This document shows positions 20,908-32,719 of a DNA stretch of 64,000 bases, one piece after another. This stretch comes from Agrostemma githago. Lineage: Eukaryota > Streptophyta > Magnoliopsida > Caryophyllales > Caryophyllaceae. The stretch covers positions 50,362,953 through 50,426,952 of the forward strand of contig OY288256.1 of assembly GCA_958450325.1 (NCBI GenBank), given 5' to 3'. The position numbers were made by a program, and so were the translations under genes. The notes below the pieces were generated by a model. It made no database searches. It was not told the origin of the DNA and was given only the letters and a program-made list of their open reading frames with translations. Each line of letters opens with the position of its first letter. Position 1 is the first letter of the stretch.

Positions 20908-21519
20908 ATGCTTATGCTATCTTGCTCCATTAACAATATCTTCTCAAAAATCAATACCGCCCTAGATAACCTAAATGCCAGGGTGACAACCATCGAAGAA
21001 GACCTTGTAAGAACCCGATCCCGTCTAACACAGCTAGAGCGGGTAAGGCAGCCAATCACCCAACGGAGCCATTTGAAGGGTGAACATTCTTACGAAACTG
21101 TCCGATGCCCTCAAGATGGCAAGATCGAGAGAGGTAACCCTCAAGTCACCTCTCCGAAAATCAATAACCAGTCAGAGGTAAGGACATTTACCCACTTGGA
21201 TATGTCCTACACCGTCGCTTTCCAAAGATTGGTTTCGAAGGGCCTAATATCACCTATAGGCCCAACAGTCGACCCACCTTTAGAAAAACGTTCCAAGGCA
21301 TGGAATGCCGATCATTATTGCAAATTCCATAGAGGGAGGGGACACGATACAGAGCAGTGCTGGAAACTGAAACACCTCATCCAAGATTTCCTCGATGCCG
21401 GGAGGACTCCCGTTTTGGAAACATTATCACTTGCAAAGCCCCTCATGGACCACACAGGGCCCGGTGAGCAAAGCATCCAATCTACCTCCCATGCATCCAA
21501 GAGTCCGGATTTGATTTAA
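20908..21519 (+). CDS. Shortened Gag of a non-autonomous element
   Basis: 203 residues. The N-terminal half is a likely coiled coil (NNIFSKINTALDNLNARV, then LERV). It is followed directly by a region matching the autonomous Gag just before and through its zinc knuckle (YTVAFQRLVSKGLISPIGPT; then CKFHRGRGHDTEQCWKLKHL). The central retrotransposon gag domain seen at about residues 100-260 of the 8412 protein is missing. In the related copy at 61042 the frame starts about 31 codons earlier with ATG; here that codon (near 20814) reads ATA, so ATG 20908 is the first available start. The frame ends TAA at 21517-21519. It may act as an RNA-binding or partner protein incorporated into particles made by an autonomous relative (inference). 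Confidence 0.7.
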   Translation: MLMLSCSINNIFSKINTALDNLNARVTTIEEDLVRTRSRLTQLERVRQPITQRSHLKGEHSYETVRCPQDGKIERGNPQVTSPKINNQSEVRTFTHLDMSYTVAFQRLVSKGLISPIGPTVDPPLEKRSKAWNADHYCKFHRGRGHDTEQCWKLKHLIQDFLDAGRTPVLETLSLAKPLMDHTGPGEQSIQSTSHASKSPDLI

Positions 21520-24155
21520 GTCCGAATCTGAGTCCGAGTCTAGGATATATTATTTATTCCAAGGTCAGAGTCAGAGTCAATTGTATTCTGTCTTCTTTTT
21601 CAAAATTCAATAAAAACCAGCTTTTCTATTTCTCATATATACTTTCCTTATGTGTTTCCGAGAACATGATGAACACCGTCATACACTGTGAGCACATGCA
21701 CGTGACTATTACAGGCACATCTATAATGACTGCAGGAAATCGAGACCCGTGCTTTCCTTTACCTGTTCCATGTCTGACATAGAAAGCCACAAAATTACCC
21801 GTAGCAGGAGCGGTATCGAATCCTATGACGAATCTAGGTAGTCTCCTAGTTTGGGTTCAAGACAGGAGGCAAGCCCATTTCCCAAAATAAACACGCATCC
21901 AATGAGACTAACCAATCCCTACCTTAGGTGTTAGTCTGACCGACAAAAAAAAGCAGGGCAAAAAAAAAAAAAAAAATCAAAAGTCCAAGAGAAAAAGCAA
22001 AAGGCCAAAACAAAAAAGCTGGCCAGGATCAAAAAAAGAATTATCAACATCCCTCGACCAGACACGGTCAACTCAAATAAAAAACCCATGACCGGGGCTA
22101 AGAGGTCAGCCAAAAAAAAATATTCAAATACCCCTGACCGTGGTCAACGGTCAACTCAAGATCAAACTCATACCATCCAATAGGGGAGTGACAGTCAAGC
22201 TGGTCAGCTAGCACCACATCTAGCCTTCCCACATTATAACCCTCAAGACCTTCCCAAGACCTAGGCTAGAGACAGCCCGGAATTTTGAGGATTCAAGCTC
22301 CATAGGATACCCTAACCATTAGGGCCAGACATGGAAATCAGATCCCGCATTATCAAACCTACCCCGATCGAAGTTCGAATCATTATTACTCGACTTCCCC
22401 CTTTCCTACCACATTACAATACCTTACCCTCGAAGCCTTAGCTCCACAAAATCGAGCTCCAGATGTCAAAACATCAAAGCCACTTACTTCCTAGCACCAC
22501 ATTTTCAAAAACATCTAAACCAGTTACCAACCCCAAACACGGGAATTCAACTTGCAGTCGGCATAGAACATGCCCAAATAGTTCACACCACCTCTGGGGG
22601 CTACCTCGGAGAACGCTCACAGTCACAGGATCAACATCCTAACTATTCTAGCCCTTTGATCAAGGCATCATTGGGAGCACACCTAGCCTAACCATCACTA
22701 TGGCTAGTTACACACAAAGCCCTAATAAACTAGGCACCATAATACATTTTTCAACACTGAACTACGGCTTGGTTTGATTTCACTACACGTGAATACGTAG
22801 GCAGCCTTTCAACAAAGGCACAACCACCCACATTGACACAAATTCAAAAAGCATCATCATTCCGGTCACGACACTGTCATGTTCTCAAGAGTTAGCTTTA
22901 TTGTCCCGGGGGCTTCTCTTAGGCAGAAGTTCTCCATCCACTCACATAATCCAAATATTTTCAAAATCTAGCCACCTTTCTATAGTGTGTCCTAGTACTC
23001 GGCCCAGTCGAAGACAAGAATCTGTCAGAGACTCGAGACAACACCTACTTTGGGAACATGCCCCGAAACCAAAAAAAAATTCAAAAGAACACCAGTCTAC
23101 GACATTGCTACCACAAAGCCCTGTCGTACGGAAACAATCTCACTCTGAGGATTCGACCATGTTGCCACTCGCCTAGGCTACGGAATAGCGCAACTTAAGA
23201 GTCTTGTCATCTTAGGTGGCCCATCCCCTACCGAGTCACGGTCTAACCCTTAGAGAGTCCAAGTTGTATCTGCCAACTCGTCCGGTCACGTCCAGAGTCG
23301 AGTCTGTCGGTATATCTCCCTCTTCACCTAGGCATACAGGCCTAACCAGAGGATTTTAGGAATCCGTGTCAGAATAGGATCGGGAATCAAGTCATCCCAA
23401 ACATTCCTTTTCTTCCAATTTTTTCAAAGTTTCCGCCATTTTATAAAAAAATCGGTTTTTTTAATTTTTCCGCCTCAAAAAAATTTTTTTCGGTTTTTTT
23501 AATTTTTCCGCCTCAAAAAAAATTCGGTTTTTTAATTTTTCCGCCTCAAAAAAAAATTTTCGGTTTTTTTAATTTTTCCGCCTCAAAAAAAAATTCGGTT
23601 TTTTTTATTTTTCCGCCTCAAAAAAAAAAAATTCGGTTTTTTTATTTTTCCGCCTCAAAAAAAATTCGGTTTTTTTAGTTTTTCCGCCAAAAAAATAATA
23701 ATAAAATCTCTTTCCAAAATTCAGTCAAAAATCATTTTTACTTCCCCAGCACGAGTCAGTGTTTTATCTGTATGTTGCATGCAAAACAGACGGGTATCCC
23801 AAGACTCCCGGAGAATTATCAAAGTTCTCAGTGAAAATTCAAGCAACATTTTCGCTGAGGAATCGGATGTATCAGTAAGCGGTACATCCACAGCTTCTAA
23901 TAGGAGCTCCCGCGCAATTTCAAAATGGAAATTGTCCGCAACCAGACAAATCCAAGACTTTTTTAGTAGAAAGTCCCCGCGCCATTATCAACATCTATCC
24001 AGGTATGATTTCTATCCTATGGCTGGCGAGCCCTTCACGCAAGTCTAATGGACTCTAAACGACCCGATCGGAAGTCTGCCAGGTCTTAATCCTCGATTGG
24101 CCTGGTAGCTACTCTGACTTTTGCCTTGTCCAAGCCTCAGTCAGAGTGGGGGCTC
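21520..24155 (+). other. 3' non-coding interior of the nested element
   Basis: No supported gene. Most of it is alignable with 61719-63990 in the last element, so it is a family feature and not random filler. It contains a tandem repeat (23450-23694) and ends in the polypurine tract agagtgggggctc at 24143-24155. Confidence 0.6.
23450..23694 (+). repeat. Tandem repeat, unit about 35-40 bp
   Basis: About seven copies of a unit with a T-rich half (tcggttttttt, aatttttccgcctc) and an A run, varying in A/T run length. Each unit can fold back on itself (T run against A run). It has no counterpart at the equivalent place in the last element, so it is probably a recent expansion. Confidence 0.9.
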
Positions 24156-26457
24156 TGTAGACACCCACATTTTGATCGCCAGGTGTCTATAGTAGGTCCC
24201 GCCAAACACCCGATGATGATAGGACGCAAACGTGCTTTAATGGACTCGGATATGGGCTCGAAATCATGGACATTTGGTTTAGGCTTATTAGGGAGTACAA
24301 ATCTCACAAAACGGACCTCAAATCCAGGCCCAGTGGGTCGTTTCGAGTCAAATGAGACTAATCTGAGTCGATTCCGACACCAGGGGTAAAACCGTCTTTT
24401 AGCGACCGAGTCAAACCCGGTCAAAGATATTTTTTCCCGAGTCCCACGGTCTGGCCGTGACCCTACACGTCCAAATCGGACTCAGACACTACAAAAATCA
24501 GCCTCAAATAATATTAAACAAATCCGTTTAAGGATAGGATTCGATCTTAAGTAGGAATCCTATCCGGAAACCGATTCAGAGATCGATCAAACCCCCAGAA
24601 CTCGGCTGAAACAGCCGAAATACTCCCACCAGCCGAGTATCCTTGCCTTACTCACCAAGAAACGAGAAGTTTATTTCCTCACGAACTCTCGTGTTTCCTA
24701 TCCAAACCGGTGTTTCTTGTCACACAAGCAAGACCACCGCAATTCCTATAAATAGGACCTTACGTCTGACAATTCAACGGACATGAAATATCAACACCAT
24801 AATCCCGACGCACAATAATTTTTCAGAACTCGTATCTAAAAAATAAGTCTCGAAATCCACGTCCGAAGGAATACCGAAATAGCAACCAAAAAACCGACGA
24901 ATCCATCCCGTCCAATCCGGCCGATCCACGCCTCACATACATACACAAAAACGTCCCAAAAACCGACACCTTAACTCACCCACATCATCTCGACGCTCAC
25001 GTGCCCAAGCCACCGTTCGACGAGCCCTATTCCGAGTAAACAAAGCATGTAGGTTGAGGGTGCAAATCAAACCCGTCTTTTCTCCTTCCTCTCTCCCTAA
25101 TCTCACGTTTTTTTTTCTTTCGTCCGTCGTTTTATTTATTTGTTCGTCGGTCGTGTAATTATTAATATGGGTCGTTCATCGCATCATATTTTTATTTATT
25201 TTCGATAATAAAACTATTTTCATATAACGTTCTTAAAATACGATACCGATTCTCTAATCGAATATCGTATCTACAAGAACTAAATTAATTTATTCTCGTT
25301 GATGCTAAATAAAATCGTTACATCTTTTTAAACAAAATTCGACGATTTTTAACGCGGAGAGAATTAACATCTTTTTCGTTCAAAATTCTTTTTTTATTTT
25401 TTTTCTTTCGTTCAAAACGAACTTTTTTTCAAAACTTTTTCTAAAGTCATTCCGAGTATTCGATATCGATTTAATAATCGAATATCGAATACGACGAATA
25501 TCGAAAATATAAGTCGAGTATAAATTAATCCATATTTGTACGCGATTTATAGGAATTAACGGTTTTCAAACAAAATAAAAACACCCGGCAGACCACCACG
25601 CGGGTCGCGCGCCTGTCAGGCGACCCGCGCGGCGGCCTGGTTCGCCCGGCCTCCTTTTTCTCGTTTCTTCGCTTTTCTATTTTTAATTCCTTTCGAACAT
25701 TACATTAAAATGCGACCTTCGCAACATATTTCAATAAATCCTTTTTTTCGACCTCGGTCAACACGTGTTAATCAATCACGTGTCATAAACCTTTTCTAAA
25801 AATCATGCATATTTATTATTTATATCTTTATTCAATTTATTCATCGTTACTAACTCGTTTTCTCGTGTTTGTAGCTTTTTTATTTGTTTTTATCGTTTTA
25901 TTAGACTAAAACGAATTCACATGCTAAAATAACTTTGACGTTATTAGTTTAAACATGCATTAAACGACTTAGCAACCCACTTTATTTTTCTCACATGCTT
26001 AGGAAAATAATGTTTGCATATCATTCAACCGTCGAACTAACCCGTGTACACAAAAAACGAACGATATCTTAGTAAAGGCCGCTAAGTGCGGGCGGGGTTG
26101 GGTGTTCTTAGTGAACTTCCCAACACGTACCCTCACCCCTTACTCAGAACCATGGTTTCCGGATGTCCGAATCCATTGGCAACGAGAGTCATTCAATATA
26201 CGATTAACCGCCCAGTCGGCATCGGTATCGATATGCAAAGGGACGAGCCCAATAAACTCTAACATCGGAAATGGGCCGTATTTTGTATACAGCCCACTAC
26301 GATATAGAGTGGGCTCGAACGGTTCCGAATAACCACAAAATTCGGTGGCGACTCCTACTTCGATTTAAATTTCAATTTGACCATCTCATATGGAGATTCA
26401 TTCGCCTCCCCAAACCCGCGCGTGGCCGCGTCGGGGTGGACCTATGTCAAGTCCACA
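24156..26457 (+). repeat. 3' LTR of the nested element
   Basis: 2302 bp, near-identical to 17053-19353, with TATAAATA at 24747-24754. It ends gtcaagtccaca and is followed by TSD CAGGG. Confidence 0.93.
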
Positions 26458-26462
26458 CAGGG

Positions 26463-27259
26463 ATTCTCATATTTATAATGGGAAAACCTAACGGAAAACC
26501 TAACTACTCTGCCTCCTCAGCAAACTGGGCCCCATGCGCGCGCAGGCCTGATTTCAAACTAGAACTCAGAATAGGAGTCAAGCTGTCCCGAGCTTTCCTA
26601 AGAATCTCTAAAAATCTTCTGTGATAAAAAAAAAAAAAAAAAATCTTTGCAACAAAAATTCTGTTCAAAACTTTTGGTCCCTCCAAAAAAAAATTCAATC
26701 TTTTTCTCCCCAGCGAGAGTCAACATTTTACCTATATGTTACATACAAGTTGTTATGTGTCAGCATACAGGTACACCCCGGACTTCAGAAGCAAGTCCCC
26801 GCGAAACTATTTAATTTCCCCAACAGAGTCAGCTTTTCCCCGGTGTGCTACATCCAAAGTACGATGTGTCGGCATACGAGTACATCTACTCCCCAAAAAA
26901 AAAGAGGCAGGCTTTACTCCCTACGGAGCATCATCATCAGCTCAAGTACGACTCAAGGCTTCGAAGGCAAGCTCGTACAGCTCACATACTTCCCCAGCTG
27001 AACGCCCGAGGCGGCATTTTTCCCGAAATGATGCTGGATGGGCCCACATATAGGCGCGCCCAGGACTTATGCTACAAGTCTAACTCCCCACGAAGCTATC
27101 ACCATCAGAACAGGTATGACCCTCTGCTTATGGCTGGCGAGCCCTTCGCGCGAGTCCACTAGACTATAAGTGACCCGACCAGAAGTCTACCTAGTCTTAA
27201 CGGGCTTGGTAGCTACTCTGACTTTCGCCTTGTCCAAGCCTCAGTCAGAGTGGGGGCTC
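26463..27259 (+). other. 3' interior of the 25-kb element, displaced by the nested insertion
   Basis: Continuation of the sequence before 17053. It holds the presumed promoter of the antisense gene on the minus strand (26470-26477), several gcatacaggtac / agtacgatgtgtc repeats near 26740-26890, and the polypurine tract at 27247-27259. No protein gene is seen. Confidence 0.6.
26470..26477 (-). promoter_or_regulatory. Likely TATA box of the antisense gene, separated by insertion
   Basis: The minus strand reads TATAAATA. If the nested element and one TSD copy are removed, this box lies 96 nt upstream of the antisense ATG at 16963, giving a 5' leader of about 65-70 nt. The insertion now places 9.4 kb between box and gene. 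Confidence 0.55.
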
Positions 27260-29789
27260 TGTAGACACCCGCATTTTGACTGCCACGTGTCTATGGTAGT
27301 CTCCGAAAAACACCCGATGATGATCGGACGTCAACGTGACTTGGTATACTCGGACTTGGGCTCGGAATTCATAATATCCGACATGGACTTTTAGCGGAGT
27401 AAAAATCTCGCAAAACAGACCTCAAATTCAGGCCCACTGGGTCGTTCCGAGTCAAATAAGACTAATTTGGGCCAAAACCGACACCAAAGATAAATCCCGT
27501 CTTTTGGCGACCGGGTCAAAACCCGGTCAAAGACGAAACCGTCTCGTAAAACAGCCAAGTTCAATTGGCGCATAAAATAAAATTCAAAAAACCAATCACA
27601 ACAACAAGATCAATTCTTCCCTTATTTATCTCACCCGTTTGACCCACTCGATCCAGTGGATTGACCCCACTCGGTCGAGTGGAGCCTTTTGAACCCGGGT
27701 TTGGCCCATTTGCGAAGGCACTCGATCGAGTGCACTAGGGCCACTCGATCGAGTGCCCCTATGTCGAGGGATGAAGCCTATAAATACCGCTTCACCCCCC
27801 ATGCATTTTTTTTCCAGAACTTTTACCCTACATCTTCACCTACATCTTCAGCCACAACTTACCTACACCAAGCCTTAGAAACCCTAAGCCAAACACACCA
27901 ATTCCGAGCCCCTTTGTCCCTCGGAAACCGACGCAACACACACACACACCACAACTCTCATACATCCTCGATACTCCCGAGCCCGTTCCGCTATTACGAG
28001 TCCATTTCCGAGGTCCTTACTAAGCATGTATGTTGAGGGTGTCCTAAACCCCGTCTTAATCTCTTTTATCTCGTTTCGTTTTCATTTAATTCATCGTATT
28101 TTGTATTATAATCATATCGATCTAGTAACACTAACACTAGCATTTTTGTATTTTTTATATTTTCGTTTTTGTATCATTTTATCGTCACTAACATTAATAA
28201 TACCGTGTATACGTAAGATAGTATCAAATTCCGGTTTTAAATCCGTTTGACTATGATTTTTGCCTAAAATCCGTCTAATCCCTTTACGAGCAACAATGGA
28301 GGTGGAGTCCTTTCGAGGAGCCCCGCCCCAACGTACTCAAGGGCGTGACGCGATTGCAAACGGTCGTAGTTGAACGTATTTAACCCCATTTTCATAATTG
28401 GTACGAAACCCGTTGACACGAAAACCGACATCACGTAACCCGAAAGGGTTAGTTCCGATGTCGTGACGTAGGGATGCATTTCGTCACTAATTCAAAGTTT
28501 TCTATTCTAACGTAAACGTTTTCCCAAAATTCCGGTGACGGTATTATAATCGTTCATACACGATTATAGTACCGGAGGCCAAATTAAATACAAATCGTGC
28601 GATATTTGTATTTGGTTTGGCCGTTCATCGATTTTAAGTCATAAAACAAAGCGAGTTATCACTCGTACAGGGAGCACTCGACCGAGTGCCATACGCCACT
28701 CGATCGAGTAGCACCCCAAAGAGTGGTCAGTAGCCACGTTAAACGTGCACTCGATCGAGTCACACCACGACTCGGTCGAGTGGGTCCTGTAACCCATAAA
28801 ACCGAGGGGTTTGACCCACAATTCAAGCCCCGACCTTTTATCGACCTTAGTCATCACGTGCAAAGACTATCACGTGACTATCCTATTTTCAAAACCATGC
28901 ACATCACGACACGTAGAACGACTTTGACCACCCTTTGACGTGATAAGTCGGGACAAGACTACGGGACATGATATCGGGCTAGCAATATGCCACAGTCTCT
29001 TATTTCCGTCCTTCGTTTAGTACACGACATAATGTGTATTCAATCGGGGTTAGTCCATCTACATATTTCGCGGTTTAGTTTACATACGGGTCCGTCCCTA
29101 TCATTATATCGCGTTATTTTATTTTGTTTATTATTTGTATGTATGTTGTATTGTGAATTCCGGGTTGTATTTCCGCCTGTGTAATTTGTACGTTATTTCT
29201 ATTTATTTTCGAGCTTTGTTTATTTACTTGCTTTTACGCTTTATAAACGAACCTCGCATGCTAAATCACTTCGACAAATAATAAGATGCATTAAATGACG
29301 TAGTTAACGCAAAACTCACATGTTTAGCTAAAACGAACGCTGTTTGCATATCATTTAATCAGTTTACTAGCGCGCGTACACGAACACGAACGGTGTCTTA
29401 GTAGAGGCCACCATGTGCGGGCGGGGTTGGGTGTCCTTAGTGGGCTTCCCAACACGTACCCTCACCCCTTACTCAGAACCTTTGGTTTCCGGATGTCCGA
29501 AACCCTTGGCGCACGAGAGTCATTTTATATACGAAAGCCGGTGTAAACGGTATCGATATAACAATGCAAAGGGACGAGCCCCATGAATTCTGAAATCGGA
29601 GTGGGCTTACTTTGTGTAAAGCCCATGACGACATAGAGTGGGCTCGTATGGTTCCGAATAACCACAAAATTCGGTGGCGACTCCATTTTGACTTAAATTT
29701 CGAACCCGAGAACAATCTTACCACGAGATTCATTCGCCTACCCAAACCCGCGGTTCGCCGCGTCGGGGTGGACCTACGTCATGTTCACA
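27260..29789 (+). repeat. 3' LTR of the 25-kb element
   Basis: 2530 bp, about 99 percent like 4616-7150 by eye, TATAAATA at 27779-27786. The second palindrome row (about 28674-28781) has one site changed to the perfect form relative to the 5' LTR. TSD CTACA follows. Confidence 0.93.
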
Positions 29790-29794
29790 CTACA

Positions 29795-30433
29795 CAACTT
29801 CAACTCTCACTTTCTGAAATTTTAAAACTCGTCTCCCACATACTTTCATCTTCAGTTCATAACGTCGAACACTACAGTATTTATAATTTTAAAAAACTCA
29901 CTTTATAACTTCAACTCATTCACTTTAGAACTTCAAAGCACAACAATTACAACTTTATATATAACTGCTTGAAAGTTGAACATTATTTCTCTGTAAAAAC
30001 ATACAACGACACGCTTGGAACTTTAATTCAAATTCTTTACAACTCCAACTCTCAATTTATGAAACTTCAACTCTAAGCTTCTGAGGCTTCAAAACATGTA
30101 TGCTTGCATCTTCAGTGCATGACTTTCAATATTTAAATAACAGTTTGTTTGGAACTTTAATTCAGCTGCAATGCAACTTCAGTACATTACATTTACAACA
30201 TCATAGTTAAATGGTGTACATTCAAAACAATCTATCACACGCTTGCAACTTCAGTTCAAATACTTTACAACTTCAACTCTCAGTTTCTGAAACTTCAACA
30301 TCATGCCCCTTTGATTTGTAGAACATAACTTTGAAACTTTAAGTCCTTCTCTTTACAACTTCAGTGCACAACATCTACAACTTCATAATTAAATGGTGGA
30401 ATGTTCATTTCCCTTCTGCTTATATATTCAACT
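29795..30433. other. Middle piece of the interrupted host repeat
   Basis: Continues from 4615. AT-rich, with imperfect repeats of acgcttg..aacttcaactctcagtttctgaaacttcaac; two main units start near 30010 and 30238 (spacing about 228 bp). No coding frame supported. It ends in CAACT, the TSD of the next solo LTR. Confidence 0.5.
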
Positions 30434-32714
30434 TCTGGACATGACATAGGTCCACCCCGACGCGGCCAAGCGCGGGTTTGGGTAGGCGAATGAATCTCGT
30501 GGTAAGATTGATCTCGGGTCAAAATTTAAATCTAATTAGGAGTCGCCACCGAATTTTGTGGGAATTCGGACCCGTTCGAACCCACTCTACATTTAGGCGT
30601 ATCGTGCACAAAGCACGACCCGCTTTCAATGCTAGAGTTTAGGGATTCGTCCCTTTGCATTACGATACCGACGTCGAGTTATCGGGAATCGTGTATTGAA
30701 TGACTCTCGTGTGCCAACGGTTTCGGACATCCGGAAACCATGGTTCTGAGTAAGGGGTTAGGGTACGTGTTAGGAAGCCCACAAAGGACACCCAACCCCG
30801 CCCGCTCTTAGCGGCCTCTACTTAGATATCGTCCGTTTTTCGTGTACGCGCGTTAGTTTGACGGTTGGATGTTATGCAAACAATAATCTTTGACTAAACA
30901 TGTGAATTATGTTCAACTATGTCGTTTAATGCATCTAAACTAACGCCAAAGTTATTTAGCATGCGAGGTTTGTTCATAAATGCGATAAATGCAAGCAACG
31001 GAAAAAAAAACTTAAAATTAAATTACAGATACGCGGGCGGAATATAACCCGGAAATACAATACAACAAGCAAAACAAAATAATTACCTCAAACGATATAA
31101 CGATGATAATAAGTTGACTAAACGATTAGAAAATTGTACGATGCATGATTTTGAAAGGAGTAAAACACGTGATGGACTTGACACGTGATGACTGAAGTCG
31201 TTAGAAAAAAAATTTATCGAGGTTTGAGATATGTAGAGGGCTTCACGGTTTTACGTGACATAGGCCACTCGATCGAGTCATGGGGAAGCCTCGATCGAGT
31301 GCCCTACTTAAAATCCCCTGCCTTGTTTTTGAGGTGCCACCCGATCGAGTGGGCATCGAGTGCCTCCTGTTCGAGCAGCTGCTCGGAATTCAGGTAACGT
31401 AGTACTTCCGATTTTTAATGTTTGAATTGATAGCTAGCCAAGTAGCGTGAAAATATTATATAATTTAAACTTCACTCGGTTTACGACGCTCATAACGTAA
31501 ATTGTACGATTACGAGATCGGTTATCGATTGTTTTGAAAAAAAAACGTTATAAATTGATTTGAGTTTGTTTAGGACGAAATTGATTCCTTCCGCGTCACG
31601 ACATCGTACTAATCCTTTCGAATTATGTGATGTTCGATTCGGCATCAACAGGTTTCGTACTAAGCCTTAGAAAAGGGGAATCAGATATGTTTAACGACGA
31701 AAGTCCGCGATCTCATCATGCCCTTGAGTGTTTAGGGCGGGGCTCCTCGAGAGGGCGCCACCAGTGTTACAACTCGTAAAGGGATTAGAAGGGTTTTATA
31801 CGGAATTCTTCTTTAAACGTATTCGACTCGAGATTGTTTTTATATTTTATGTATGCACGATGTTTATTTAATGATGACAATAAATAATAATACTAACGAT
31901 ACTAAAAACAAAAAAAAACAAAAACAGACGTAGAAAACGAGAAGGAGAAGAAAGAGAAGAGAGAAAGCGGGATTTGATGACACCCTCAACCTACATGCTT
32001 ATTTTGGCCTCGGTATTGGACTCGTAGTAACGGCGTTTGCGCGGGAGTATCGAGGATATAAGAAAAGTTATGGTGTTTGTGTGGGATCGGTTTTCTCGGG
32101 TTTCCTAGAGAATTTCTAGAGGAGAGAACGGGATTGGAAAGGTGTATAATTTGCTTGAGGTTGCTGAAATTATCGGGTGTAGAATTGTTGTAAATTGTGT
32201 TGCAAAGGGGGTGTATTTATAAGAAAATTCAGCCTCCCCGTCCTAGGGTCACTCGATCGAGTGCCCCTATTGGACTCGATCGAGTGGCCCATTAAACGGA
32301 AAAGAACGGCCCTTTTAGAGGCCCACTCGATCGAGTAGGCTGATACTCGATCGAGTGGGTCGGATGGTCGATATATTTTGAGGTTTTTGACTTCGAGTTG
32401 GATTCTTGAAGTTTGTATGGCTGACTTGTGTCTCGGAAATGGCTTTGACCGGGGTTTGACTCAGTCGCTAAAAGACGGTTTTATTTCCGGTGACGGTTTG
32501 GACTCAAATTAGTCTTATTTGACTAGAAACGACCCGCTGGGCCTGAATTTGAGGTTGATTTTGTGACATTTGTACTCCGCTAAAAGCTCGCGCCAGATAC
32601 TATTGATTCTGAGTTCAAATTCGGGCGTATTAAGTCACGTTTACGTCCGATCATCATCGGTTATTTTGTTGGAAACTGCTATAGACACTAGCAAGCAAAC
32701 TGCGGGTGTCTACA
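30434..32714 (-). mobile_element. Solo LTR, Tat type, minus orientation
   Basis: Reads TGTAGACACCCGC... from 32714 down to ...gtcatgtccaga at 30434 (terminal CA changed to GA). TSD CAACT is at 30429-30433 and 32715-32719. It contains a TATA box on the minus strand (32214-32221) and palindrome rows near 32251-32356 (centre steps about 23, 51, 20) and 31267-31350, the latter partly decayed. With no internal region or second LTR, it is the remnant of LTR-LTR recombination. Confidence 0.9.
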
Positions 32715-32719
32715 CAACT

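Larger units (their letters stand above)
17053..26457 (+). mobile_element. Nested non-autonomous Tat-type element (gag-only)
   Basis: LTRs 17053-19353 and 24156-26457 differ at only about 16 positions by eye (under 1 percent). TSD CAGGG is at 17048-17052 and 26458-26462. It uses the same primer site (19357-19374) and polypurine tract (24143-24155, agagtgggggctc) as its host element. The 4.8-kb interior encodes only a shortened Gag; protease, RT, RNase H and integrase are absent. It is younger than the 25-kb element it sits in and must have been mobilised in trans. Confidence 0.93.
4616..29789 (+). mobile_element. Full-length Retand/Ogre-like (Ty3/gypsy Tat lineage) retrotransposon
   Basis: Two LTRs (4616-7150 and 27260-29789) in direct orientation start TGTAGACACC and end in CACA. 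The 5-bp target duplication CTACA lies at 4611-4615 and 29790-29794. By eye I count about two dozen differences between the LTRs, roughly 1 percent, so the insertion is recent. Inside are a primer site, gag-pol, a long 3' non-coding part with a spliced antisense gene, and a polypurine tract (27247-27259). A 9.4-kb relative (17053-26457) plus its 5-bp TSD is inserted in the 3' part; without it the element is about 15.8 kb, a typical size for the Tat lineage. Confidence 0.92.
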
